A stretch of 64,000 nt of DNA from Mycobacterium parmense (GTDB taxonomy: Bacteria; Actinomycetota; Actinomycetes; Mycobacteriales; Mycobacteriaceae), in the NCBI RefSeq assembly GCF_010730575.1, contig NZ_AP022614.1, positions 5,394,001 through 5,458,000 on the forward strand. The letters run 5' to 3'. How positions within the stretch are numbered: position 1 is the stretch's first letter; every line of letters starts with the position of its first letter. A program made the position numbers and the translations under genes. Below the pieces are notes generated by a model, which saw nothing but the letters and a program-made list of their open reading frames with translations, was not told the origin of the DNA and made no database searches. Positions 17,990 through 26,086 of the stretch are shown here, in pieces.

Positions 17990-18726
17990 CTCAAGAAATC
18001 GACATTCGACATTTTGAGCTGACCGCCGTCCCTCTGGAGGTCGACGCTGATCCGCCATACGACAGGGGGCCGATGTGTGTTGTCCGCGTTGGTCACCTCG
18101 GATCTCGCCGCGACGAGCAAGACCGCCGAATCGTCACTCATGGACTCGACGGCGACAGCTTCGACGATGCCTTTACTGCTGACCTTCGATTCCTCCGTCT
18201 GTTTGGCCATCATCGCTGACATCGCCGCCATCTGGCTCTTGAAGTCGCCTGTGGAGTCGTCGATGATGTGCTGGTAGTCGTCCCTGGCATGGTTGGCGTC
18301 AATGGACATCAACGTCGTGATCCGCTGCCGGGCAACGGCGGTGAACTCCGCCGCGAGCTGTTGTCTGTGAACCGTGATGCGGTGTTGCCACACCATGTAA
18401 CCGCTCGCTGCGAGCGAAGCGCACGCGAGGACGGTGCCGATGCCGACGGCTACCGTCTTGCGCCCGGGGCGGTGCGCCCAACCCGGCCGGCCCGGGCGGC
18501 GGAGCCAGCGCGGCCGGCTGGGACGCCGCGGCAACCGCAGGGGTGTCCGGGGCGACTTCCCCGGCTGCTGCCCGACGTCCTGGCGAGTGGCGGGATAGGC
18601 GGAACCCTCCGCGTCGCCGGCCCGGGCCGCCCCGCGAAGGCTTGCCAGGCGTGTGCGGGCCGCCGCAGCGCGCGCTTCGGCCTTGGCAACTTCGTCTTCT
18701 GCGTCCGCTTCCGAGACGGGCGCCAT
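17986..18726 (-). CDS. Mce-associated membrane protein (first of pair)
   Basis: 246 residues from ATG (MAPVSEADAEDEVAKAEARAAAA); a GTG at 18759 (VHDPQG) is the other option, and neither has a strong ribosome site. The N-terminus is an Ala/Arg/Glu coiled-coil-like stretch, then a very Arg/Pro-rich linker (about residues 55-95), one membrane segment (VAVGIGTVLACASLAASGYMVW) and the outside domain with LMSIDANHARDDYQHIIDDST and KVSSKGIVEAVAVESM. Homologous to 46629-47573 and 1-744. Coupled by ATGA to the second member of the pair. It is close to the mce operon but on the opposite strand. Confidence 0.87.
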   Translation of the reverse strand: MAPVSEADAEDEVAKAEARAAAARTRLASLRGAARAGDAEGSAYPATRQDVGQQPGKSPRTPLRLPRRPSRPRWLRRPGRPGWAHRPGRKTVAVGIGTVLACASLAASGYMVWQHRITVHRQQLAAEFTAVARQRITTLMSIDANHARDDYQHIIDDSTGDFKSQMAAMSAMMAKQTEESKVSSKGIVEAVAVESMSDDSAVLLVAARSEVTNADNTHRPPVVWRISVDLQRDGGQLKMSNVDFLR

Positions 18727-18939
18727 GGCGCCGGGGCCAACCCCCTGCGGATCGTGCACGGAGAAGGAGCTTATCACTTCGGCCCGGCGCGACGGCCTCT
18801 TCGGGCCGCTGCGTTCGCGGCTCTCACGTGCGGAAACGCCCGGCCGCCGGCATGTGGGTGGACGGGCTTGGGGGTGGCGGCGCGCCGACCGCTGCCCGGT
18901 TCGGTTGCTCCTCTCCAACCAGGAGAATTTTCCTTCCAG

Positions 18940-19359
18940 ATGTGGCAAAGTGATCGGGTGCGATTCATCGTGGCAATGGCTGCCGCGTTGCTCGGCGCCG
19001 GTGTGCTGGCGGCGCCGCCAGCCGTGGCTGGGCCGAGCGTTTGCGACTACCCCGCCTGCACCCCGGGCATCATGCCGCACCAGGTTCTGGGCGCGCCGTG
19101 TGACAACACCACTTATTACGCCTTCGGCGTCGACGACAGCGTCGTTCCCCCCGCCGGGCAGCCCGGCCGGTTGATGTTCTGCGGCTCGCCGCGGCGATAC
19201 CAGCCGCGATGGTTCCGGTCACCTCCCATGGCGGGGGTCAAGGACGAAGGCGCACCGTGCCAGAACTATCAGAACTACGTCGCGCAGGCGCCCGACGGTC
19301 TGTTCCTCATCTGTTACGCCCACGACGGCATGATGAGCTGGATCCGCGCCGACACGTAG
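18940..19359 (+). CDS. Small cysteine-rich secreted protein
   Basis: 139 residues from ATG (MWQSDRVRFIVAMAAALLG); an AGGAGA lies 13 bases upstream, and a GTG six codons later is an alternative start. Signal peptide to about residue 33 (AAPPAVAG). The mature part has six cysteines (GPSVCDYPAC, GAPCDN, LMFCGS, GAPCQN, FLICYA), enough for three disulfides. It appears as a stand-alone gene, convergent with the TetR gene. A much longer frame upstream is only the antisense of the Mce-associated gene. Function unknown. Confidence 0.75.
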   Translation: MWQSDRVRFIVAMAAALLGAGVLAAPPAVAGPSVCDYPACTPGIMPHQVLGAPCDNTTYYAFGVDDSVVPPAGQPGRLMFCGSPRRYQPRWFRSPPMAGVKDEGAPCQNYQNYVAQAPDGLFLICYAHDGMMSWIRADT

Positions 19360-19371
19360 ACGCAACGCGAT

Positions 19372-19983
19372 TCAGTGCCGGCCTGTCCGGCCTGTCCTAG
19401 GCAGGCCGAGCAGCCGCCGGCTCAGATCAATCACCCGTTCGAGCAATGTCGCGTCGTCGATGTCGGCAACCAGCGGATGCATGACCGCGGTGCTCAGCGC
19501 ACCGGAGAACATGGCCGCCTCGATCCGCCCGTCCAGGCCGGCATCTCTCAACAGCACCCGGTAGAGACGGTCCATGAAAAGCTGAAATGGCTTGTGCTCG
19601 GCCAGCAATCGGACCACGACGGGATCGAACTGCAGCGTACGCACCAGACGGCGGTCTTGAACCGCCATCTCGACGACGCGCACCAACAGCGCATCGCGGG
19701 CCCGCACTCCGTCGCCATGCGCCTCGGCTTCCTCCAGCGCGGGCTCCAGCCGGCCGAGCTCACGCTCGGTGACCGCGATGACGATCTGCTCCTTGGTCCG
19801 AAATTGATGGTAGACAGCGGCTTTGGTTACACCGACGGCATCGGCGATCATCTGCAGCGAGGTGCCGCTGACCCCGTGAGAGGCGAACAGGTCGAGCGCG
19901 GCGTCGAGCACCCGCGTCCTGGCGGCGCTGTGTTTGATCACCCACGATTGCCCACCGGCAGCCGGCTGCCGTGCTGTTGTCAC
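19372..19983 (-). CDS. TetR family transcriptional regulator
   Basis: 203 residues from GTG. The helix-turn-helix lies at residues 22-68 (TRVLDAALDLFASHGVSGTSL, then VGVTKAAVYHQFRTKEQIV), the textbook TetR pattern. The C-terminal part is a ligand-binding domain of unknown specificity. No ribosome site is visible, but TAGTCT (minus strand, 19990-19995) sits six bases from the GTG, so the message is probably leaderless. A 26-bp perfect palindrome at 20012-20037 covers the expected -35 of this promoter and lies before the divergent membrane genes, so autoregulation and control of 20086-22543 is likely. Confidence 0.93.
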   Translation of the reverse strand: MTTARQPAAGGQSWVIKHSAARTRVLDAALDLFASHGVSGTSLQMIADAVGVTKAAVYHQFRTKEQIVIAVTERELGRLEPALEEAEAHGDGVRARDALLVRVVEMAVQDRRLVRTLQFDPVVVRLLAEHKPFQLFMDRLYRVLLRDAGLDGRIEAAMFSGALSTAVMHPLVADIDDATLLERVIDLSRRLLGLPRTGRTGRH

Positions 19984-20011
19984 GTAATGAGACTAGACGA
20001 CGCCTATTGAC

Positions 20012-20037
20012 CGAAGCTAGCCGATCGGCTAGCTTCG
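20012..20037. promoter_or_regulatory. 26-bp perfect palindrome, likely TetR operator
   Basis: CGAAGCTAGCCGA followed directly by its exact reverse complement. It lies between the TetR gene (start 19983) and the membrane-protein operon (start 20086). The candidate -10 of the tetR promoter is 17 bases away, so the palindrome overlaps its -35. Perfect symmetry of this length by chance is very unlikely. Confidence 0.8.
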
Positions 20038-20085
20038 CTCTCTAGCCGGGTTTCGGCGGTTGTCTCAGGCGGGGAAGGGGACCCG

Positions 20086-20871
20086 ATGTCCAACGGCGGC
20101 GGAAACGATTCAGGCGCCGGCCGACCCGCGCGTCTCGCGCCCCGGCGCACCGACGGAGAAGTCATTCTGCTGTGGACATTGCCCGTTACGATGGGCCTCT
20201 GGGTCGCCGGCTTCGTGCTGTTTCCGGGATTCAATCCGCCGATGTCGCCGACGCTGACCGCCGAACAGGTCGCCGCGTTCTACCGCGATCCCGCGCATCT
20301 GCCCGAGATCCGGTACAGCATGATCATCTTCAACTGGTTCGGCGTGTGCCTGATCCCCATCCTGGCCCTGATCGTGCTGCAGATCCGCAGGATGGCGCAC
20401 CGGACCCCGATCTTCTCCTACGCCATGCTCGGCTGCATGGCCGGCGGTCCCGCCCTCTTCCTCGTCGCCAACATCTGCTGGCTCCTGGCGGCCTTCCGCC
20501 CCGAACGCAATCCCGAACTCACCCAGATGTTCAACGACTTCGCCTGGATCACGTTCACCATTCTCGTTCCCTTCCTGATCGGACAGAGCGTGATACTGGC
20601 CGTAGCAATCTATTTCGACGATCAGCCGCGTCCGGTCTTCCCCCGTTGGGCCGCCCACTTCAACCTGCTGACAGCGGCCGCGCTGGTGCCCGCGGCCTTC
20701 GTCGGGGTGACGTTGACCGGTCCGCTGGCGTGGGACGGTTTCCTCTCGTTCTGGGTGAAGAACGTTGCGATCGCGGTCTGGCTCGTCGTCATGGGAGTCG
20801 TCCTGGGGCGAGCCATCTATCGTGAGCGCGCCGAGCTACCCGGGCGCGGCGAAGAACTGGTCATGCAGTGA
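20086..20871 (+). CDS. Six-span membrane protein, family unknown
   Basis: 261 residues; a GGGGAAGGGG ribosome site precedes the ATG. After a polar N-terminus there are about six membrane segments (LLWTLPVTMGLWVAGFVLF, FNWFGVCLIPILALIVL, CMAGGPALFLVANICWLLA, AWITFTILVPFLIGQSVIL, LLTAAALVPAAFVGVTL, VAIAVWLVVMGVVLG). It is paralogous to the next gene: FNDFAWITF aligns with LYDFAFLSF and PVFPRWAAHFNLLTA with RVFPKWFGYLNLCNA. No haem-, copper- or quinone-binding signature is obvious. First gene of a four-gene membrane operon; the next gene overlaps by GTGA. I do not recognise its function. Confidence 0.85.
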   Translation: MSNGGGNDSGAGRPARLAPRRTDGEVILLWTLPVTMGLWVAGFVLFPGFNPPMSPTLTAEQVAAFYRDPAHLPEIRYSMIIFNWFGVCLIPILALIVLQIRRMAHRTPIFSYAMLGCMAGGPALFLVANICWLLAAFRPERNPELTQMFNDFAWITFTILVPFLIGQSVILAVAIYFDDQPRPVFPRWAAHFNLLTAAALVPAAFVGVTLTGPLAWDGFLSFWVKNVAIAVWLVVMGVVLGRAIYRERAELPGRGEELVMQ

Positions 20872-21683
20872 GCACGCTGACGACATCGTCGGTGTCGGAG
20901 ACCACGCCGCCGTCGGGCCCGCTGTTCTCCCGGATCGGCTGGCACCTGCTGCGCGGCCCCAAGCGCGAATTGTGGCTGGCGTGGGCGATTCTCCTGGTCT
21001 TCTACAACGTCTTCTTCCCCGTGTTCTTCATCGTGGCGCAGGTCCAGCCCCCGCCCCAGCCCACCTGGGACCTCGCCACGCAGGTGCACTGGTTCTCCGA
21101 ACGCCACCTGGGGATCCCCCTGGGCTTCGGCGTCATCTTCGCCATCAGTGGAATGATCGCGGTGAACAATGCGCTCATCGCGTATTCGATGCGGCGGATG
21201 TCGGTCAGTCCCGCGTTCGGCTACTCCTATCTGATCATCTACTCGCTCAGTGCGATTCCCGGCATGATGCTGCTCAACATCGCGTTGATCGTCGGCACGC
21301 TGCGACCGGGCCGCGACCCGGAAGCGATCGGCTGGCTCTACGACTTCGCCTTCTTGTCGTTCGACGGAACCATGGGGGTCTTCCTGATCGGCTCGCTGAT
21401 CTGGATGGTCGCGATACTGCTCGACAAGAATCGGGTGTTTCCCAAGTGGTTCGGCTACCTCAACCTTTGCAACGCGCTCACCGAGGTGGTCGTGGCGCCG
21501 TGCTGGATCTTCAGGCGCGGCGTCCTGGCATGGAACGGGCAGATCGCCTGGTGGCTGGACATGGTCGTATTCGGGGTCTACCAGGTCACTTTCATCGTCA
21601 TGCTCTTCCAGATGATCCGGCGCGACGACCTCGGCACCGGGCCGCTGGCGGCCGGCGAACGCAAGAAGGCGGCTGCGCGATGA
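20868..21683 (+). CDS. Six-span membrane protein, paralogue of upstream gene
   Basis: 271 residues from a GTG overlapping the previous stop. About six membrane segments; the first is preceded by RGPKRELWLAW. An extracytoplasmic stretch with QVHWFSERHLGIPLG lies between segments 1 and 2, matching the AEQVAAFYRDPAHLPEIRY loop of the upstream paralogue. DFAFLSFDGTMGVF and DKNRVFPKWFGYLNLCNA mark the shared core. Overlaps the next gene by ATGA. The tight coupling suggests the two paralogues form a heterodimer with the oxidase-subunit-like proteins; this is inference. Confidence 0.85.
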   Translation: MSTLTTSSVSETTPPSGPLFSRIGWHLLRGPKRELWLAWAILLVFYNVFFPVFFIVAQVQPPPQPTWDLATQVHWFSERHLGIPLGFGVIFAISGMIAVNNALIAYSMRRMSVSPAFGYSYLIIYSLSAIPGMMLLNIALIVGTLRPGRDPEAIGWLYDFAFLSFDGTMGVFLIGSLIWMVAILLDKNRVFPKWFGYLNLCNALTEVVVAPCWIFRRGVLAWNGQIAWWLDMVVFGVYQVTFIVMLFQMIRRDDLGTGPLAAGERKKAAAR

Positions 21684-22258
21684 TCGAGGTAGCCGAGAAG
21701 AGCGAACGCGCCCGGTTCGTTCCCGGCCAGCCCGACATGTGGGCCTTCGTGTTGTTCGAGACCTTGGTCTTCACCGGGTATTTCGCCTTCTACCTGTTCT
21801 ACCGCGCCCGAAGCCCCGAGCTCTACCTGCACGCCCAGGCGCACCTGGACCTGCGTGTCGGCGTCTTCAACACCCTCGTCCTGCTGCTGAGCTCCTGGTC
21901 GGTGGCGCGCTGTGTCCAGTCGGCCCGCGTGGGCGCCGACCGGGCGGCGGTCAGGGACGTTGCCCTCACTGCCGCGTTCGCCGCGGTGTTTCTGTTCGTC
22001 AAGGTCTTCGAGTGGGCGCGGTTGGTCCGCACGGGCAACGGCCTGGACAGCGACGACTTCTTCACCTACTACTTGTTCCTCACCGGAATCCACTTCGTCC
22101 ATCTGCTGATCGGGTTGGTCGCCCTCGGCGTCGTGGCCTATCAACTTCTGAGTCCACGACGGCGGTCGCAGGAGATCGTCGAAACGTGCGCCACCTACTG
22201 GCACACCGTCGATTTCCTGTGGGTGCTCATCTTCGCGCTGTTGTACGTGGTCAGGTGA
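21680..22258 (+). CDS. Cytochrome c oxidase subunit III-like (NorE-like) protein
   Basis: 192 residues from the ATG overlapping the previous stop; a much longer in-frame extension upstream is antisense-like and lies within the preceding genes. Five membrane segments. The haem-copper oxidase subunit III hallmarks are present: PDMWAFVLFETLVFTGYF, VKVFEW with its conserved Glu, LFLTGIHFVHLLIGL, and WHTVDFLWVLIFALLYVV. Short, five-span members of this family include NorE, an accessory of nitric oxide reductase. No subunit I or II gene is in the window. Together with the next gene it looks like a NorE/NorF-type pair. Confidence 0.85.
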   Translation: MIEVAEKSERARFVPGQPDMWAFVLFETLVFTGYFAFYLFYRARSPELYLHAQAHLDLRVGVFNTLVLLLSSWSVARCVQSARVGADRAAVRDVALTAAFAAVFLFVKVFEWARLVRTGNGLDSDDFFTYYLFLTGIHFVHLLIGLVALGVVAYQLLSPRRRSQEIVETCATYWHTVDFLWVLIFALLYVVR

Positions 22259-22261
22259 GGG

Positions 22262-22543
22262 ATGAAGTTCAACAAGCGCCTCATGCTCGTTTGGGTGGTC
22301 CTCGCGTCGTTGACGCTCGGCTACCTGTGGATCGACCACACCGCCAACGGGTCGATGCGATCCGGCGCGGTGATCACCTCGAGCGTCATCGTGATCGCAC
22401 TGGTCAAGGTGCGCATCATCTTCCGCGAGTTCATGGAGGTACGAAATGCCCCGGTGCTGCTGTGCCGACTGACCGATGCCTGGGTCCTGCTCGTCGGGGC
22501 GAGCCTGCTGGGCGCCTACTTCGTCGGCATGCAGTTGCGCTAG
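22262..22543 (+). CDS. Prokaryotic cytochrome oxidase subunit IV-like (NorF-like) protein
   Basis: 93 residues, three membrane segments (LVWVVLASLTLGYLWI, AVITSSVIVIALVKVRIIF, AWVLLVGASLLGAYFV). The loop VRIIFREFMEVRNAP and RLTDAW fit the prokaryotic COX4 family, in which members carry an IKaR/FME-like motif before the last segment. It begins three bases after the subunit III-like gene and ends the operon. Small size makes the family call moderate, but position beside a subunit III-like gene supports it. Confidence 0.75.
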   Translation: MKFNKRLMLVWVVLASLTLGYLWIDHTANGSMRSGAVITSSVIVIALVKVRIIFREFMEVRNAPVLLCRLTDAWVLLVGASLLGAYFVGMQLR

Positions 22544-22664
22544 TGGTCGTTGCGGGGTTGCGTCGGCCCACAGCGGACCGGTGACGCTCTAGCATGAGCC
22601 AAGGAGTTGTCCCGGGCGGTGTCTTGCGCCGAAGGGGCCTCGTCGCAGCGTCAAGGAGGTCGCA

Positions 22665-23825
22665 ATGAAATGTCGTGCCGCTGTGATCCGCGGGGTTGGC
22701 ATGGACTGGGAGATCCGTGAGGTTGCCCTTGATCCGCCCCGCAACGGCGAAGTACTGGTGCGGATGGCCGTCGCCGGCATCTGCCACTCCGACGACCACC
22801 TGACTACAGGCGACGTGCTGCCGACCCCCGAGGTGCGGGCCGCGACAGGCATTCCCGAGCCGGACTGGTTCCCGATGCTCGGCGGTCACGAGGGTGCCGG
22901 CGTGGTCGAGGAAGTCGGGCCGGGCGTGACGACGGTGCAGCCGGGCGACCATGTGGCCATGTCGTTCATTCCAGCATGCGGCAATTGCCGGTTTTGCGTG
23001 AACGGCCAGAGCTACATCTGCGACGCCGGCGCGAGCCTGTTCTCCCGGGAGATGCCCACCGACGGAACGTGCCGAAGGCACCTCGGCGACGAAAACCTGA
23101 TGGCTTACGGACAACTCGGCACCTTCGCCGAGTATGCGGTGCTGACGGAAAGGTCGGTCATCAAGATCGATGACGCAGTCCCATTCCACGCCGCCTCGCT
23201 CGTATCGTGCGGCGTCAGCACCGGCTGGGGCTCCGCGACGGTGTCGGCCGGCACCGAACCCGGCGACACCGTAGTGGTCATCGGCACCGGCGGCGTCGGG
23301 ATGAACGCCCTGCAAGGCGCGCGTGCGGCCGGCGCCAAATATGTTGTCGCAGTGGATCCCGTCGAGTCCAAGCGGGATTCGGCCAAGATCTTCGGCGCGA
23401 CGCATACCGCCGCTTCTGCCGTGGAGGCGGTGCCCCTTGTGGGGGACATCACCGCCGGCGTGATGGCCGACCGTGTCGTCCTGACCCCCGGCGTTTTGCA
23501 CGTGGACTTGATTCCGTTGGGAATGAGGCTGCTTCGCAAGGGCGGGACGTGCGTGGTCACCGGCATCACCCCATACACCGAAGCGTTGGTCCCGCTGGTC
23601 GTTCAGGAGATGGTGCTGTCGGCCAAACAACTCAAGGGAGCGCTCTACGGTGGGATGAATCCGCGTAACAGCGTGCCGATGCTGTTGTCGCTGTATCAGG
23701 CGGGCGCGTTGAAACTCGACGAGTTGGTCACCCGCCACTACCGGCTCGACCAGATCAACGAGGCGTTCGAGGATCTGCGCGAGGGCCGCAACATTCGCGG
23801 CGTCATCGATTTCGCCGGCATTTGA
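22665..23825 (+). CDS. Zinc-dependent alcohol dehydrogenase, NDMA-dependent type
   Basis: 386 residues behind AAGGAGGTCGCA. Catalytic zinc ligands Cys40 and His75 (GGHE) and the structural zinc cysteines 105, 108, 111 and 119 (ACGNCRFCVNGQSYIC) are all present. The cofactor site is IGTGGVGMNALQGARAAGA near residue 205. The long insert after residue 120 (SREMPTDGTCRR) and the overall length match the mycobacterial/actinobacterial NDMA-dependent ADH group, which can hold nicotinamide cofactor tightly. Stand-alone gene, convergent with the ligase at 23838. Substrate unknown. Confidence 0.92.
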   Translation: MKCRAAVIRGVGMDWEIREVALDPPRNGEVLVRMAVAGICHSDDHLTTGDVLPTPEVRAATGIPEPDWFPMLGGHEGAGVVEEVGPGVTTVQPGDHVAMSFIPACGNCRFCVNGQSYICDAGASLFSREMPTDGTCRRHLGDENLMAYGQLGTFAEYAVLTERSVIKIDDAVPFHAASLVSCGVSTGWGSATVSAGTEPGDTVVVIGTGGVGMNALQGARAAGAKYVVAVDPVESKRDSAKIFGATHTAASAVEAVPLVGDITAGVMADRVVLTPGVLHVDLIPLGMRLLRKGGTCVVTGITPYTEALVPLVVQEMVLSAKQLKGALYGGMNPRNSVPMLLSLYQAGALKLDELVTRHYRLDQINEAFEDLREGRNIRGVIDFAGI

Positions 23826-23837
23826 CGGCCGGACCGA

Positions 23838-25307
23838 TCATGCCAGCAGTGCGCGCAGCTCGCGCCTGAGCACCTTGCCGTAGCTGTTCTTCGGCAATTC
23901 GTCGATGAATTCGTAGCGCTTGGGGCGCTTGAAGCGGGCGATGCGCTGCAGAAGATAAGCATCCAACTCGGCCGGGTCGGCCGTGCCGACGATGAACGCG
24001 ACGACGATCTCGCCCCATTCGGGGTCCGGGGACCCCACCACGCATGCCTCGGTCACACCGGCGTGCTCGAGCAAGACCTCCTCGACCTCGCGCGGGTAGA
24101 TGTTGCTCCCGCCGCTGATGACGACGTCCTTCGACCGGTCCCGCAGCGTGAGATAGCCGCGCGCGTCGAACGATCCCAGGTCGCCGGTGTAGAGCCAGCC
24201 GTCTTTGAGCGCGGCCCGGGTCGCGTCCGGATTCTGCCAGTAGCCGGACATGACGGCGTCACCGCGACAGACGATTTCGCCGATCTCACCGAGACAAGCG
24301 GGGCTGCCGTCCACGCCCAGCACGGCAACCTCCATCCCCGACCGCGCGTAGCCGACCGATCCCAGGATTGCGTCATCGTCGGATTCGTAGTCTGCGCGGC
24401 GCAATCCTGTGATGGTCATCGGCGACTCCCCCTGCCCGTAGATCTGCGCGAAGATCTGGCCGAAGGCCTTCATCGCTTTGCGCAGGCTTTCGACGTACAT
24501 CGGGCCGCCGCCGTAGACGATCGTGTTCAGATTGGCCGGCCGGTTCCGCCCCGTCGCGACCAGCCGCTGCACCATCGTCGGGGCCAAAAACGCGCTGCTG
24601 GCCGGATGCTGCTCGCACAGGTCCAGGAACTCATCGGGGTCGAAGCCGCCCGAGCGGGGCACCACCTGGCGGGCCGCCCGCAGCACGTACGGCAGGATGT
24701 ACAGGCCCGAGCCGTGCGACATGGGTGCGGCATGCACGAGGCTGCAGTCCTCGTCGGGCGCGTCGATGTCGGCGAGGTGCGCGACCGTCATCGCCGTGAG
24801 GTTGCGGTGCGACAGCATCGCGCCCTTGGACCGGCCGGTGGTCCCGCTGGTGTAGAACAGCCACGCCAACGCCGAGGGGTCTGTTCGCGCCGGCGCCGAC
24901 GGAGCCGTGTCGAAACGGCTTGCGTAGCCCTCCGATCCGATGACCACCGTTCGTGGTGCGGCGGCCGATCCGAGACCGGCGCCGATTGCCGCCGAGGTGA
25001 ACACGCACGCCGCGCCCGCGTCGTCGAGGATCTGCGCCATCTCGCGCGGATGCAGTTTGTAGTTGATCGGCACGACGACGCACCCGGCGGCCCAGATCGC
25101 GAACATCAACTCGATGATCTCGGGGCGGTTGTGAGTCGCGATCGCGATACGCGCGCCGGGGTCGTGGTCTCGCCGTATCGAAGCGGCCAGAGACAACGCC
25201 CGGGTGCGCAACTCGGACCACGTGCACAACAGGTTGTTCCCGTGGTAGAGGGCGCCGCGATCGGGGAACCGGCACGCGGCCTGATCGAGTGTCGCGAAGA
25301 GATTCAT
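23838..25307 (-). CDS. Acyl-CoA synthetase (AMP-forming, FadD type)
   Basis: 489 residues from ATG (MNLFATLDQAACRFPDRGALY), whose start overlaps the upstream SDR stop by ATGA; a longer upstream frame is antisense to that SDR. P-loop FYTSGTTGRSKGAM, the A5 region AQIYGQGESPMT, the A7 hinge GWLYTGDLGSFDARGYL and the C-terminal catalytic Lys in KNSYGKVLRRE are all present. It ligates CoA to a carboxylic acid via an acyl-adenylate. Last gene of the leftward catabolic operon; acid substrate not readable. Confidence 0.94.
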   Translation of the reverse strand: MNLFATLDQAACRFPDRGALYHGNNLLCTWSELRTRALSLAASIRRDHDPGARIAIATHNRPEIIELMFAIWAAGCVVVPINYKLHPREMAQILDDAGAACVFTSAAIGAGLGSAAAPRTVVIGSEGYASRFDTAPSAPARTDPSALAWLFYTSGTTGRSKGAMLSHRNLTAMTVAHLADIDAPDEDCSLVHAAPMSHGSGLYILPYVLRAARQVVPRSGGFDPDEFLDLCEQHPASSAFLAPTMVQRLVATGRNRPANLNTIVYGGGPMYVESLRKAMKAFGQIFAQIYGQGESPMTITGLRRADYESDDDAILGSVGYARSGMEVAVLGVDGSPACLGEIGEIVCRGDAVMSGYWQNPDATRAALKDGWLYTGDLGSFDARGYLTLRDRSKDVVISGGSNIYPREVEEVLLEHAGVTEACVVGSPDPEWGEIVVAFIVGTADPAELDAYLLQRIARFKRPKRYEFIDELPKNSYGKVLRRELRALLA

Positions 25308-26086
25308 CTCGCGATCCACTGCGAGGTCAACGCGAACTCCGACAGATATTTCGTGGAACTCCAGCCGCCGTCGACGACGATGGTCTGCCCGTTGATGAAG
25401 CTCGCGCCCGGCGAGCACAAAAATGCGACGGTGCCGGCGATGTCGTCGATGGTGCCCAGCCGCTGGTGCGGCGTCATCTCGACGTTCATCTTGCGGAATC
25501 GCTCGTCCTCCAGGCGTTTCTCGACCATCGGCGTCACGGTCACCCCGGGTGCGACGGCGTTGCAGCGGATACCCGAGGCCCCGTACTCGCAGGCGATGTG
25601 CGTGGTCAGCGCGGTCAGGCCGCCTTTGGCGGCGGAGTAGGCACCCCCGCGCAGGCCGCCGACCACCGCGAAAGTCGATGTGACGTTGATGATCGCCGAA
25701 CCCGGTGCCATGTGCGGCAGCACGTCGCGCGCAAGCCGGAAAGGCGCCCGCAGCATCAATCCCAGGAAATGGTCGAGTGTTTCGTCGTCCGTCTCGTGGA
25801 GCGGCTTGGGGCTGCCCATTCCCGCGTTGTTGATCAGGAAGTCGACGTGCCCCCATCGTTCGACGGCCAGGTCCACGATGCGCCGCGGAGCGTCGTGACG
25901 TGTCAGGTCGACGGCCAGCGTCGCGACCCGTGCCGGATCGGCGATCGCCGTTGCCAACTCGGCGAGCCGGTTTTCGTCCCGTCCCGTGCCGACGACCGCC
26001 ATACCCATTTCGGCCAGTTTCACCGCGCAGCCGAAGCCGATGCCGCTGCTCGCTCCGGTGACGATTGCGACCTGCATTTCACCCAT
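25304..26086 (-). CDS. Short-chain dehydrogenase/reductase
   Basis: 260 residues from the first ATG; the ATG three codons later is better spaced from a GGTGG and may be the true start. VTGASSGIG, NNAGMG, the Ser-Tyr-Lys triad in YSAAKGGLTAL, and the C-terminal INGQTIVVDGGWS are present. It overlaps both neighbours: eight bases with the ligase upstream and ATGA with the ligase downstream. Such SDRs commonly oxidise a 3-hydroxyacyl-CoA or cyclic alcohol in degradation operons. Confidence 0.93.
   Translation of the reverse strand: MGEMQVAIVTGASSGIGFGCAVKLAEMGMAVVGTGRDENRLAELATAIADPARVATLAVDLTRHDAPRRIVDLAVERWGHVDFLINNAGMGSPKPLHETDDETLDHFLGLMLRAPFRLARDVLPHMAPGSAIINVTSTFAVVGGLRGGAYSAAKGGLTALTTHIACEYGASGIRCNAVAPGVTVTPMVEKRLEDERFRKMNVEMTPHQRLGTIDDIAGTVAFLCSPGASFINGQTIVVDGGWSSTKYLSEFALTSQWIAR

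Noticed and set aside
18268..18939. Long plus-strand frame before the secreted protein
   Set aside because: Shadow of the Mce-associated gene; the secreted protein's signal peptide begins only at 18940.
25308..25856. Upstream extension of the ligase at 23838
   Set aside because: Antisense-like composition within the SDR gene; the ATG at 25307 gives a normal FadD N-terminus.
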